This document shows, piece by piece, positions 1 through 8,183 of a DNA stretch of 33,876 nucleotides. Origin of the DNA: Acidobacteriota bacterium (GTDB lineage: Bacteria; Acidobacteriota; Terriglobia; Acidiferrales; UBA7541); assembly GCA_023481105.1 (NCBI GenBank), contig JAMCWK010000128.1, positions 1 to 33,876 on the forward strand, given 5' to 3'. The notes below the pieces were generated by a model. That model was not told where the DNA came from. It ran no database searches and worked only from the letters and a program-made list of their open reading frames with translations. The position numbers and the translations under genes were made by a program. Numbering within the stretch: the first letter of the stretch is position 1; every line of letters begins with the position of its first letter.

Positions 1-1
1 C

Positions 2-637
2 TCCACGATTTTCTTGCGCGCCATCCTGGAAAAATTGGACGAAGCCTATCCCGCGGCGGAATGCGAGCTACTGCACAAGAACCCCTTTCAACTGCTCGTC
101 TCCACAATTCTCTCCGCGCAATGCACCGACGAACGCGTCAACCAGGTCACGCAAACGCTTTTTCAAAAATACACTTCGCCCGCAGCTTTTGCTTACGCCA
201 ACCCGCGCGAGCTCGAGCAGGACATCCGCCCCACTGGCTTTTTCCGCAACAAGACCAAATCCATAATGGGCGCTAGCAAGAAAATCGTGGAGGAATTCGC
301 CGGCCACGTGCCGCGCACCATGGACGAGTTGCTCACGCTCCCCGGCGTCGCGCGCAAGACCGCCAACGTTGTGCTGGGCACGGCCTTCGGCATCGCCTCC
401 GGCGTCGTGGTGGACACGCACGTCATTCGCCTCTCCGGCCGCCTGGACTTGTCCAAACAGAAAGACCCCAAGAAAATCGAGCAGGACCTGATGCAGGTGC
501 TCCCCGAGGACCGCTGGATTTTGTTTTCGCACCAGCTCATCTGGCACGGACGTCGGGTGTGCGCCGCGCGCAAACCGCGCTGCCTCGAATGCAATCTGAA
601 AGAAATCTGCTATTCGAAAGACAAAACGGTGTCGTAG
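2..637 (+). CDS. nth: Endonuclease III (DNA glycosylase/AP lyase), 5' end cut by the window edge
   Basis: Base-excision repair enzyme that removes oxidised pyrimidines and cleaves the abasic site. The reading frame is open to the left edge. A TTG at 14 would give 207 residues, close to the roughly 211 usual for the family, but the true start probably lies just outside the window. Counting from that TTG, the helix-hairpin-helix motif LPGVARKTANVV holds the catalytic lysine K115, and VDTHVIR holds the catalytic aspartate D134. The 4Fe-4S loop follows as C183-X6-C190-X2-C193-X5-C199, with exact family spacing. All key residues are intact, so the enzyme should be active. The gene downstream has its own promoter-like sequence, so nth appears to end its transcription unit here. 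Confidence 0.96.
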   Translation, partial: STIFLRAILEKLDEAYPAAECELLHKNPFQLLVSTILSAQCTDERVNQVTQTLFQKYTSPAAFAYANPRELEQDIRPTGFFRNKTKSIMGASKKIVEEFAGHVPRTMDELLTLPGVARKTANVVLGTAFGIASGVVVDTHVIRLSGRLDLSKQKDPKKIEQDLMQVLPEDRWILFSHQLIWHGRRVCAARKPRCLECNLKEICYSKDKTVS

Positions 638-683
638 GGGCGCTGCTTGCTTGCCCTGAGCGTAGTCGAAGGGCTGCGCCCCT
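636..683. repeat. Hairpin repeat at the 3' end of nth
   Basis: AGGGGCGC at 636-643 pairs with GCGCCCCT at 676-683. The loop carries CTTGCCCTGAGCGTAGTCGAAGGG, of which a close relative recurs inverted at 13634-13668. The left arm starts inside the nth stop codon. There is no T-run, so this looks more like a dispersed repeat than a classical terminator. Confidence 0.5.
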
Positions 684-767
684 CATGCGTTGCCGCAGTC
701 CGAAGCAATTTGCCAGCGAACGGGACTGATTCGCAACAGCCTCGGGTTTCTTCCATTTGATTCATTC

Positions 768-796
768 TTGTGGCCGGCTGCCTGCCGCGCTATAGT
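768..796 (+). promoter_or_regulatory. Sigma-70-like promoter for the dUTPase-fold gene
   Basis: TTGTGG at 768-773 and TATAGT at 791-796 are separated by 17 bases and lie about 48 bases upstream of the ATG at 844. A GGAG ribosome-binding site follows, about nine bases before the start codon. Assigned by pattern only. Confidence 0.45.
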
Positions 797-843
797 TGGC
801 GCAGCTCGGGTGGAGTGAATAGCGTCGCGCAGGAGAACACTGC

Positions 844-1371
844 ATGGAACCGCTGAGTGGCAAGGAATCCGCTACGCGCGTCTCGGGAATGATTAGCGCC
901 AAGCACCAGGTGCACGGCTTCGCTGTGGGCCTGTCGGTGAAGAATGTGTTCGCGCTCGACCCCACCGGCCGCGTGGATTTTGGCGGCGGCGAATACATGC
1001 CCGCGGGCCGCATTGCTGTGGAGCCGCTGCGCCGCAATCCCGAGGACAAATATCAGTGGTGGGAGCTCGGCCGCGGCTGCTACTTCATCGAGTTCAACGA
1101 GACGGTGGAGCTTCAGCCGGACGAGATGGCCCTGCTCGAGCCCGACGAGCGTCTTCTGCGTGCCGGCGCTTCGCACACTTCCAATTTTCTCCGCGGACGC
1201 ATCGCCCCCGTGGAAGCCTTGCTGCAAGTGGAAGCCCTGAACATGTTGATGAAACAGAACGCCCGCATCTCCCGCTTGCGCATCTTCAAGATGGATTCAG
1301 CGGGGGTCGTGGTGACGCCGGTGATGAAATCCGAATCCGCGCCGAAAAAATCCGCAAAAAAGAAAAAGTAG
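844..1371 (+). CDS. dCTP deaminase / dUTPase-fold family protein
   Basis: A 175-residue protein whose central part resembles the trimeric dUTPase/dCTP deaminase beta fold. The stretch with GRGCYFIEFNETVEL, then a proline-poor ALLEP-like strand and a SXLLRXGA-like segment (here DERLLRAGASH), matches the order in Dcd-type enzymes. The N-terminal half (SGMISAKHQVHGFAVGLSV) is divergent. The C-terminus is a lysine-rich tail, KKSAKKKK, which is unusual for the family and could bind nucleic acid or simply be disordered. I do not see the full set of catalytic residues of true Dcd, so it may be a non-canonical nucleotide-binding relative. A GGAG ribosome-binding site supports the ATG start. It is followed by tRNA-Pro on the same strand. 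Confidence 0.6.
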   Translation: MEPLSGKESATRVSGMISAKHQVHGFAVGLSVKNVFALDPTGRVDFGGGEYMPAGRIAVEPLRRNPEDKYQWWELGRGCYFIEFNETVELQPDEMALLEPDERLLRAGASHTSNFLRGRIAPVEALLQVEALNMLMKQNARISRLRIFKMDSAGVVVTPVMKSESAPKKSAKKKK

Positions 1372-1477
1372 TCTTCTAGGGAGCTTTTCGTCGCGGGTCT
1401 CCCTCCTCTACCTCCTTTACTTCCCTCACCTCCGACTTCCGCCTCAATTCGCGTCTCTGTGCTAAACTTCTTTTTGT

Positions 1478-1554
1478 CGGGGCGTAGCGCAGCCTGGTAG
1501 CGCGCCTGCCTTGGGCGCAGGAGGTCCGCGGTTCAAATCCGCGCGCCCCGACCA
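1478..1554 (+). tRNA. tRNA-Pro (anticodon TGG), CCA encoded
   Basis: The full cloverleaf can be drawn. The acceptor stem CGGGGCG (1478-1484) pairs with CGCCCCG (1544-1550). The D stem is GCGC/GCGC. The anticodon stem CCTGC/GCAGG encloses the loop CTTGGGC with TGG at 1512-1514. The T stem CGCGG/CCGCG encloses TTCAAAT. ACCA at 1551-1554 is encoded. The C1-G72 pair is typical of bacterial proline tRNAs. Confidence 0.97.
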
Positions 1555-1633
1555 GAATTCTAGTTAACGCCGAGGCGCGCGTAGCGCGTCGCGACCGGGT
1601 CGGGAAGGCCCGTTCTCCTAATCTCCGCGCCCT

Positions 1634-1647
1634 GGGAGGCTATTCTG
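1634..1647 (+). promoter_or_regulatory. Shine-Dalgarno GGGAGG with a candidate CTG start
   Basis: GGGAGG at 1634-1639 lies five bases before an in-frame CTG at 1645. From that CTG the frame encodes a signal-peptide-like stretch. No ATG, GTG or TTG occurs in frame between the stop at 1582-1584 and the TTG at 1708. An ATT at 1642 is another possible start. The signal decides where the next gene begins. Confidence 0.5.
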
Positions 1648-3945
1648 TTCCGCCCAGTAACGTCCCTCCTCCTTCGAGCAATTTCGTCGTCGTTACTGCT
1701 GGGAGCTTTGTCGCTCGCCCCATCGGACCTCGCGCGGCCGAACTCACCCCAAAGCTCGAGCCCTGCCACCACAATCCGCGTGCGCTTTTTCGACAGCCGC
1801 ACCGGCTTCGATGTTTCGGCCGTTGCCCTATCCGTCCGCGACTCGCGCTCCGGGCGAGTCTCATTTTCCGCGGACACCGCCGAGCCCAGCAAAGCGCAGG
1901 TAGGACGCGCCGCGGGCGGCCGAATGGAATTTCAACTGGAAGCCGGCAGGTATCAAATCACAATTTCCGCTCACGGCTATCGCGGCAGCAGCACATCGCT
2001 GTCTGTTTCTCCCTCATCTCCTTCGCAGATGGATTTCTATCTTGACCCGCTCGTCCCGCCCGCGGAAATGGCCGCGGCGCGCCTGCGCAGCTTGCACCGC
2101 GCGGACGCCACATTAATTGCCGGTTTTGTGTCCGACGAGGAATCCAGCCAGCCGCTCGCCGGCGTGCGAGTCAGCGCGAGCGGCACAGCTCTGTCAGCCG
2201 TCACGAACGCGCGGGGATTTTTCGAGTTGCTCATGCCGCTGCCGAAAATCAATGTTGGCCTGGCGACGGCGGACATTTTGTTTGCGCGCGAGGGGTTCGT
2301 CACCGAAGTGCGCCGCTTCGTGGAATTGCAGCCGGGTTCCGACTGGATTTACCGCATTCACTTAGCGCGCGGCATAGGCGTGCACAGCTTCGACGAGCGA
2401 AAAAGTCGCGCCCGGGGAACTCCCGCCGCAGCCACGGAAGATGAGGACGCCACGAAAATCACTGGCAAGGCGTGTGAAGCAGCGCCGCTGCAGGCTGCTC
2501 CTCCGGGCGGCCCGCAAACTCCGCCACCCGCTACGAATGTGCCGGGCACCATCCGCGTGGGGCGCACATGCAGTTGCACGACGTGCTCCGCGGTCGAAGT
2601 GTACAGTCTGGAAACCTACGTGAAGCACGTTCTGCCCGCGGAATGGTTTTCCTGCTGGGGCAATTCGGCCATGTTTCCCGGCGGCATGAATTCCTTGCAG
2701 GCGGGAGCTGTGGCCATTCGCAGCTATGGGACGTACCACCAGCAGCATCCAGTGGATCCCAACAACGGCTACGACATCTGCGACAATACCTGCTGCCAGG
2801 TCTTCGGCTCGGCCACGTCCACCAACGCGGACCAGGCCACCGACGACACCGCGGGCGTCGTGCTGGTGGACGCAGCAGGAGATATCGCACGCACCGAGTA
2901 CTCCTCCGAGAACAACAACACTGGTTGCAGCGATTGCTCCACTGGGGGGTGCATTTTCGATCCCGTGTGCTGCGGCTCTGCGCCCAATGGACACGGCCGC
3001 GGCATGTGCCAGTACGGCTCGGCGCGCTGGGCCACCAGCAGCCGCATCACCACCGCTTCGCCGTGCAGTCTCGGGCAAATTCATTCCTACGGCTCGAAAG
3101 CTTGGCAAGAAATCCTGCAGTTGTATTATCCGGCGCTTTTCCTGTCGCAAGGCTCAACCCTTCAAATTGGCGACCGCGTGCGCGCCATGCAAGCGACGGA
3201 AGTGCGCAACGACGCGGGCGCGAATTGCCCTGCCTGCCAATTGCTCTGCACCGCGGCGGGCGGAAGCACAGGGACCGTCATCGCAGGCCCGGTGCCCGCC
3301 GAGAATTCCACGTGGTGGCAAATCCTTTGGGACAACGGCACGAGCGCGTGCAGCGATAGCACGAGCGGATGGTCCGCGGAAAATTCCTTGCTGAAAATCG
3401 GCTCGACGATCTCCGTGAGCGCGGATGCTGCCACGTTGTACTTCACTGCCACCACCGGGCAAGCGACGATCACCCCGCGAGGCGTGATGCTGCGCGAGGC
3501 CAGCCGTCGCACCGAAGCGTGGACGGCCGCCACGGCCACACCCTGGTTGACGCTGACTACCAGCAGTGGCACGACGCCGGGCTTGCTGCGCGCTTCGGTG
3601 AACATCGCAGGTCTGGCCGCCGGCATGCACACGGGCACCATCACGGTGAGTTCACCCACCGCAGCGTTTGCGCCGTTCGACTTAACCGTGCACCTCGCGC
3701 TGAGCGATGGCCTGGTAGGCAACGTGGACCGCTCGGTGAGCGCCACCCTGCGCCGCGTGGATGGCTACGATTTTCTGCGTCTGGCGCACGCCTATGGAGC
3801 GGATCCGACCAAACCAAACTGGGACCCGAGTGTCAATCTCGTGGACACAGACACCAACGGCAACGGCGTCATCGAGCCGCACGAAATGGTGATTGATGGC
3901 GCCGACTTTCTGGAAATGGCCAACAATCTTGGCCGAACGGGCTGA
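1645..3945 (+). CDS. Exported SpoIID/LytB-domain protein with C-terminal dockerin-like module
   Basis: With the CTG start at 1645 the product has 766 residues; the first ordinary start is TTG at 1708, giving 745. Residues 1-30 then form a signal peptide (arginine-containing n-region, SSSLLLGALSLA core), which the TTG start would destroy. Next come a PEGA-like beta region, a carboxypeptidase-regulatory-like domain (about 156-240), a proline-rich linker, and a cysteine-rich SpoIID/LytB domain (about 299-502) with E333 in VLPAEW at the position of the SpoIID catalytic glutamate. An SH3-like segment, a BACON-like beta domain (about 586-685) and a dockerin-like pair of calcium loops (691-766) follow. 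The second loop reads DTDTNGNGVIEPHE. SpoIID enzymes are lytic transglycosylases acting on peptidoglycan stripped of its stem peptides; that activity is expected here but not shown. The next gene, four bases on, encodes a cohesin-like lipoprotein. Confidence 0.85.
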   Translation: MFRPVTSLLLRAISSSLLLGALSLAPSDLARPNSPQSSSPATTIRVRFFDSRTGFDVSAVALSVRDSRSGRVSFSADTAEPSKAQVGRAAGGRMEFQLEAGRYQITISAHGYRGSSTSLSVSPSSPSQMDFYLDPLVPPAEMAAARLRSLHRADATLIAGFVSDEESSQPLAGVRVSASGTALSAVTNARGFFELLMPLPKINVGLATADILFAREGFVTEVRRFVELQPGSDWIYRIHLARGIGVHSFDERKSRARGTPAAATEDEDATKITGKACEAAPLQAAPPGGPQTPPPATNVPGTIRVGRTCSCTTCSAVEVYSLETYVKHVLPAEWFSCWGNSAMFPGGMNSLQAGAVAIRSYGTYHQQHPVDPNNGYDICDNTCCQVFGSATSTNADQATDDTAGVVLVDAAGDIARTEYSSENNNTGCSDCSTGGCIFDPVCCGSAPNGHGRGMCQYGSARWATSSRITTASPCSLGQIHSYGSKAWQEILQLYYPALFLSQGSTLQIGDRVRAMQATEVRNDAGANCPACQLLCTAAGGSTGTVIAGPVPAENSTWWQILWDNGTSACSDSTSGWSAENSLLKIGSTISVSADAATLYFTATTGQATITPRGVMLREASRRTEAWTAATATPWLTLTTSSGTTPGLLRASVNIAGLAAGMHTGTITVSSPTAAFAPFDLTVHLALSDGLVGNVDRSVSATLRRVDGYDFLRLAHAYGADPTKPNWDPSVNLVDTDTNGNGVIEPHEMVIDGADFLEMANNLGRTG

Positions 3946-3949
3946 TGCG

Positions 3950-4492
3950 ATGAAACGTTCGAGCGTATTCCTGCTTTGTTTGCTGCTTGCTGCATGCAAA
4001 GGTGGAGGCGGAGGAGCGCCACCGCCGCCGCCCACAAGCACGGCAATCTTCACGCCCGCAACCGCGCCACCCGGCGCAGCGATTACGGTAACCGGACCGG
4101 CGGGCGCGCAACAAGGCAGCATCACGCTCGACTTGAACGCGCAATCGCTGCCCGCGAATACCTATGGCATTGCCTTTGATTTGGACTTCAACTCCGGACT
4201 CGTCGCCTTTGCCGGCCCGCAGAACGGCACGTTCTTTGAAGCCGCCGGCCCGGCGAGCTACCAGGTGAAACTGGATCCGGCGAACAACGGAAAACTCATC
4301 GTCGGCGTGATGCTTCTCGGACAGAGCAGCGGTGTTTCTGGCAGCGGCCGCATCGTCAGTTTGCGCTTCAACATTCTGAATAACGCCGGCTCCGCGCCGC
4401 TTACCTTCAGCGGCAACGCCGCCCAGAACTCCAGTGGACAACCGCTTAGCGGCCTTTCCTGGGCGGCAGGAACCGTTCAGGTCACTCGGTAA
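3950..4492 (+). CDS. Lipoprotein with a cohesin-like domain
   Basis: A 180-residue protein starting at ATG 3950. It has a lipoprotein signal peptide with the lipobox L13-A14-A15-C16, so it should be lipidated at C16. A glycine/proline linker (KGGGGGAPPPPP) follows. Residues from about 45 to the end fit the cohesin / carbohydrate-binding beta-sandwich: GSITLDLNAQSLPANTYGIA, then FDLDFNSGLVAF, a KLIVGVMLLGQSS strand, and GSGRIVSLRFNI leading to PLTFSGNAA. It starts four bases after the stop of the dockerin-bearing SpoIID gene, so the two are almost certainly co-transcribed. The simplest inference is that the lipoprotein tethers the SpoIID protein at a membrane. Binding is not demonstrated, and cohesin-like domains can serve other ligands. 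Confidence 0.78.
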   Translation: MKRSSVFLLCLLLAACKGGGGGAPPPPPTSTAIFTPATAPPGAAITVTGPAGAQQGSITLDLNAQSLPANTYGIAFDLDFNSGLVAFAGPQNGTFFEAAGPASYQVKLDPANNGKLIVGVMLLGQSSGVSGSGRIVSLRFNILNNAGSAPLTFSGNAAQNSSGQPLSGLSWAAGTVQVTR

Positions 4493-4699
4493 GGACAGGT
4501 GGAAGGCCCGGCTTACAGCCAGTTGTACGCCGGGGTGGCGCCGCGCGTCGAAGGCAACGAAAAAGGCCGGCCCGTCTCGGAAGAACTCCATTTCAAACCG
4601 ATGAAGTAGCTTCGCCTTCAAATTCCCTGCTCTTCCCGCAAAACTTTTGGCAGATTTCCGCAACCTTGCGACTCCCGCAGACGTAGTACCATCGGAGGC

Positions 4700-5410
4700 A
4701 TGAGTGTGACTCAAAACGGCGAAATCGCAATTCGCACCGAAGATGTGCGGCGGCATTACGCAATGGGCGCGTCCACGATTCCGGCTGTGGACGGCATCTC
4801 GCTGGAAATGCGCGCGGGAGAGTTTGTCGCGCTGCTGGGGAGTTCAGGCTCGGGAAAATCCACGCTGCTGAACCTGATTGCCGGCCTCGACCGGCCCACC
4901 GCCGGCGCGATTCTCGTACAGGGCCGCGACCTCGCGCAAATGGACTCCGAAGAATTGGCGCGCTACCGCCGCCATACCGTGGGCATGGTCTTCCAGTCGT
5001 TCAATCTGATTCCCACGATGACGCTCGAAGAAAACGTCGAGCTCCCCGCGCGTTTCGCGGAAGTGGACCGTGCGGAGCGTAAAGAATTGGTGCGCGCCTC
5101 GCTCGCGCGCGTGGGACTTTCCGCGCGCGTGACGCATCGCCCCAGCGAAATGAGCGGCGGCGAACAGCAGCGTGCCGCGCTGGCCCGCGCGCTGGTGAAC
5201 AAGCCCTCCATTCTTCTCGCGGACGAGCCCACCGGAAACCTCGACAGCAAAACGGGCACCGAGATTCTCAATCTCATCCGCGAATGCAACGACGCACTGA
5301 GGATGACCGTGGTGATGGTTACGCATGAGCGGGCCTTGGCCGAGAAGTACGCCGCACGCATGATTTTCCTCTCCGATGGCAAGCTGGCCGGCAACGGAGG
5401 TCCGCGATGA
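4700..5410 (+). CDS. ABC transporter ATP-binding protein, MacB/LolD type
   Basis: A 236-residue ATPase of the LolD/MacB class. Walker A GSSGSGKS is at 47-54, the Q-loop in VFQSFNLIPTMT near 98-107, the signature MSGGEQQR at 151-158, Walker B ILLADE at 171-176, a D-loop in TGNLDS, and the switch histidine in VMVTHE. The spacing is normal, so it should hydrolyse ATP. The start ATG is preceded by GGAGG. The stop overlaps the start of the permease by four bases (ATGA), which indicates translational coupling. In the MacB superfamily such pairs power mechanotransmission or export across the envelope rather than import. The substrate cannot be read from sequence; the preceding gene encodes a lipoprotein, but 207 bases separate them. 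Confidence 0.93.
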   Translation: MSVTQNGEIAIRTEDVRRHYAMGASTIPAVDGISLEMRAGEFVALLGSSGSGKSTLLNLIAGLDRPTAGAILVQGRDLAQMDSEELARYRRHTVGMVFQSFNLIPTMTLEENVELPARFAEVDRAERKELVRASLARVGLSARVTHRPSEMSGGEQQRAALARALVNKPSILLADEPTGNLDSKTGTEILNLIRECNDALRMTVVMVTHERALAEKYAARMIFLSDGKLAGNGGPR

Positions 5411-6792
5411 AGATCCAGGACCTGCTGGAACTCGCCGGCCGCAATTTGCGCGAATCCAAGCTGCGCAATTCTCTGACCACGCTGGGCATCGGCGTCGGTG
5501 TGGCTTCTCTAGTGGCCATGCTTTCGCTGGGCGTGGGTTTGCAGGAGCTCGCCAGCAATCGGCTCACGCGCTCGGGGCTGTTCGACCAGATTGCCGTCTA
5601 CTCCCGGCCGGAATTCCGAGGGTTTCGCAGCGGCGAAGGCGGGGACCGCGAAAATCCCAATCGTGGCCGTGACCTCCGCCCGTTGGATAAAGCCGCGCGG
5701 CTCGAGATTGAAAAACTCCCCAACGTCGTGGAGGTCTATCCGGAAATCCGTTTTACCAGCGAGGTGCGCTTCGGCGAAAAATCTCAGTTCACTTATGTCG
5801 GCGGCTTGACCCCGTCCGCCAAAGCCAGCGACGCGTTTGAAAAAATGCAGGGCACATTCTTCACCAGTCCCAATGCGGAGGAAGTGATTTTGCAAACGCG
5901 CTTTGCAAAAACGCTGGCGGACAAGCCGGAAGATTTGCTGGGCCACGACGTCACGTTGCGTTACGCCGAACGTCAGGCCTTGAGCAGCGGTGCCAGCGGG
6001 GGCGGTTCGCCCGCCAAAAAAGCCGACGCCGCGGGCGATTCGGGCGGCGAAGGATTTTCCGTGGTGCGCCGCGAGCGCAACGTGCGCGTCGTGGGCATCA
6101 TCGAGACCGAGCCGTTTGGCGGCATGCGCTCCTTCGGTCGTGGTGGCATCTTTATTCCCCTCAACCTCGCGGAAAAACTCGCGCCCATGGGCTCCTCCAG
6201 CAGCGTGCGCGAGCTGTTGCGCACCTCCGCCAGCGCCACCACTTTCCAAACGCTGATGGTGCGCATGGCCAGCCCCACGCACGTGATGGCCGCGGAAAAA
6301 GCCATCGAAGACATGGGCTTCTCGACCTTTTCCATCATGGAAGCGATGCGCAACCTGCGGCGGTTCTTTGCCGTGCTCGATTTGTTTCTGGGAATTTTCG
6401 GCAGCGTGGCCCTGGCCGTCGCTTCGCTGGGAATCATCAACACGCTGGTGATGAGCGTGCTCGAACGGCGCCGCGAAATCGGCATCATGAAGGCGCTGGG
6501 CGCGAGCGACCGCGATGTGCGCCGCCTGTTTTTCGCGGAGGCCGGCTCCATGGGCCTGCTGGGCGGATTGCTCGGCGTGGCCCTGGGCTGGGTGATTGGC
6601 AAGGCCATCAACTTCGGCACCAACATTTATTTGGCGCGACAGGAATTTCCTCCGGAAAAAATCTGGTCCGTGCCGTGGTGGCTGGTCGCCGGCGCCATCG
6701 GTTTCGCCGTGCTGGTGAGTCTCGCCGCGGGATTGTATCCCGCCTCGCGCGCCGCTAAACTCGATCCCGTGAAAGCGCTCCGGTACGAGTGA
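5407..6792 (+). CDS. ABC transporter permease, MacB/FtsX type
   Basis: A 461-residue membrane subunit. One transmembrane helix lies near the N-terminus (about 20-45: SLTTLGIGVGVASLVAMLSL). A large periplasmic MacB_PCD-like domain follows, with a glycine/serine-rich insertion near residue 195. The C-terminal FtsX domain has three helices: FGSVALAVASLGIINTLVMS, SMGLLGGLLGVALGWVIG and WWLVAGAIGFAVLVSLAAGL. The cytoplasmic coupling segment ERRREIGIMKALGAS between the first and second FtsX helices is typical of the family, as is the end PASRAAKLDPVKALRYE. It pairs with the upstream ATPase through a four-base overlap. No MacA-type adaptor gene is seen beside it. Confidence 0.92.
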   Translation: MKIQDLLELAGRNLRESKLRNSLTTLGIGVGVASLVAMLSLGVGLQELASNRLTRSGLFDQIAVYSRPEFRGFRSGEGGDRENPNRGRDLRPLDKAARLEIEKLPNVVEVYPEIRFTSEVRFGEKSQFTYVGGLTPSAKASDAFEKMQGTFFTSPNAEEVILQTRFAKTLADKPEDLLGHDVTLRYAERQALSSGASGGGSPAKKADAAGDSGGEGFSVVRRERNVRVVGIIETEPFGGMRSFGRGGIFIPLNLAEKLAPMGSSSSVRELLRTSASATTFQTLMVRMASPTHVMAAEKAIEDMGFSTFSIMEAMRNLRRFFAVLDLFLGIFGSVALAVASLGIINTLVMSVLERRREIGIMKALGASDRDVRRLFFAEAGSMGLLGGLLGVALGWVIGKAINFGTNIYLARQEFPPEKIWSVPWWLVAGAIGFAVLVSLAAGLYPASRAAKLDPVKALRYE

Positions 6793-6828
6793 CGCGTGGC
6801 AAACTTTTCTTCTCCAACAAAAGTGCTG

Positions 6829-7725
6829 ATGCGATCTCCGCTAACTGTTTTCCTTCTGACAATTCTTGTTCTTCTTTTTCCATCTGCGTCCCGAGCCGCC
6901 GCGGGGCGCGTGGAATGCAACACCATTCGCAGCGCGGTGTTGAAGCAGCCGGTGCGCTACTGCGCGTTGCTGCCGCCGAGTTATGACACCGCCAAAGCGC
7001 GGCGCTACCCGGTCCTCTACTACTTGCACGGCCTGGGCGACAGCGAACAGTCGCTTGTGAATTTCGGCGGATGGAACCTCGTCGAGAACCTGCGCGACAA
7101 AGGACGCGCCGGCGAATTTCTGATCTTCGCGCCGGACGGCGAGCGCACTTTCTACATCAACTCGCGCGACGGCAAAGTGGGCTACGAAGATTTCTTCATC
7201 CGAGAGTTCGTGCCGGCAATGGAGAAAAAATATCGCGCGCGGGCCGGCCGCGCGTCACGCGGCATCACCGGCATCTCCATGGGCGGCTATGGCGCGCTGC
7301 ACATGGCGTTCAAGTACCCGCAGATGTTCGGCGCCGTGAGCTCGCACATGGGCGCGCTGATCGAAAAAATTCCTCCGGCGCTCACCGACGCGCGCGATCT
7401 CGGCCGCGGGCTGGGCTTTCTTGGCGACATCTTTGGACGGCCGTTCGATCGCGCGTATTGGGACCGCAACAGCCCGTTCACGCTGGCTCGCCAAGCAAGC
7501 GGACTGGCGCGGCTGAAAATTTATTTCGACTGCGGCCGGGAAGACACCTACGGATTCGACGCAGGCGCGCAGGCGCTCCATGAGTTGCTGCAATCGCGCG
7601 GCGTCGCGCACGAGTTCCACATCTATCCCGGCGGACACGATTGGAACTACGTCTCGGAACACATGAACGCTTCGATGGAGTTCCACTCGCGAGCGTTCGG
7701 GCTCAGTCCATTAAAATCAAAATAG
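6829..7725 (+). CDS. Exported alpha/beta-hydrolase esterase (esterase D / Ag85-like family)
   Basis: A serine esterase of 298 residues when started at ATG 6829. A GTG at 6796 would add 11 residues ahead of the signal peptide and is less likely. Residues 1-25 are a signal peptide (hydrophobic core TVFLLTILVLLF, cleavage after SRA). The nucleophile elbow GISMGG puts the serine at S150. YYLHGLGD forms the oxyanion region, and the catalytic Asp and His are expected in DCGREDTYGFD and GGHDWNYV. The overall arrangement matches the S-formylglutathione hydrolase / feruloyl esterase / mycolyltransferase group. An exported copy more likely cleaves ester bonds on carbohydrates or lipids than formylglutathione. 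It lies 36 bases after the permease and may be in the same operon. Confidence 0.85.
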   Translation: MRSPLTVFLLTILVLLFPSASRAAAGRVECNTIRSAVLKQPVRYCALLPPSYDTAKARRYPVLYYLHGLGDSEQSLVNFGGWNLVENLRDKGRAGEFLIFAPDGERTFYINSRDGKVGYEDFFIREFVPAMEKKYRARAGRASRGITGISMGGYGALHMAFKYPQMFGAVSSHMGALIEKIPPALTDARDLGRGLGFLGDIFGRPFDRAYWDRNSPFTLARQASGLARLKIYFDCGREDTYGFDAGAQALHELLQSRGVAHEFHIYPGGHDWNYVSEHMNASMEFHSRAFGLSPLKSK

Positions 7726-7767
7726 TCAGCGGCACACCCCCTTCGAAACCCCCATAAAAGGAAAAGT

Positions 7768-7806
7768 GGCCGGGGCGGCCCGCTGAGGGGCCAAGCCGCC
7801 CCGGCC
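7768..7806. terminator. Strong hairpin between convergent genes, probable bidirectional terminator
   Basis: GGCCGGGGCGGC (7768-7779) pairs perfectly with GCCGCCCCGGCC (7795-7806) around a 15-base loop. A short T-run follows on the plus strand, and ACTTTTCCTTTT follows on the minus strand. It sits between the esterase gene and the PilZ gene, which converge on it. Confidence 0.75.
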
Positions 7807-7844
7807 TTTCTCGCCCACCTCCGCAGTCGTGGGCAAGGGCTGGA

Positions 7845-8183
7845 CTACGCGACGGATTCGGAGTCGCCGCGCAGGAATTCGTAGCGCTCGATGGCCGCCA
7901 CCACGCCGACCTTGGTGCCGTCGCGCTGTTCGGTGCGCGTGACACGGCCCATGCAGCGCACTCGCACCGGGCCGGCCAGGGTGACTTCGTGGGGCAAGGT
8001 CATGACGATCTCGATGTTCGAGCCGCTCTTCACGTCCTTGGGCAAGAAGAAGTACACGCCACGCGAGCTGACATCTTCGCTATGAGTGCTGAGCCCTGCG
8101 CCCGGCGCTGCGTTGGGCAGCCGCACGTTGAGCGGCAACTTCATGGAAAAACGGCGAGCGTTCCTGCGATCATTCCTCGACAA
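7845..8183 (-). CDS. PilZ-domain protein, probable c-di-GMP receptor
   Basis: A single-domain protein of 112 residues. The N-terminal arginine motif (RRNARRF, fitting RXXXR) and the second motif D-V-S-S-R-G (fitting D/N-X-S-X-X-G) are both present, so c-di-GMP binding is expected. The rest is the short beta barrel (SNIEIVMTLP, VRVRCMGRVTR, KVGVVAAIERYEF). The start is a TTG with AGGAGG five bases upstream, which is convincing. PilZ proteins of this size usually act as adaptors that transmit c-di-GMP signals to motility or exopolysaccharide machinery. No partner gene is adjacent. Confidence 0.9.
   Translation of the reverse strand: MSRNDRRNARRFSMKLPLNVRLPNAAPGAGLSTHSEDVSSRGVYFFLPKDVKSGSNIEIVMTLPHEVTLAGPVRVRCMGRVTRTEQRDGTKVGVVAAIERYEFLRGDSESVA

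Noticed and set aside
4499..4609. Short plus-strand frame (GTG start, 36 residues, ending HFKPMK)
   Set aside because: It looks slightly protein-like and could be the tail of a decayed gene, but it has no proper ribosome-binding site spacing and no recognisable domain.
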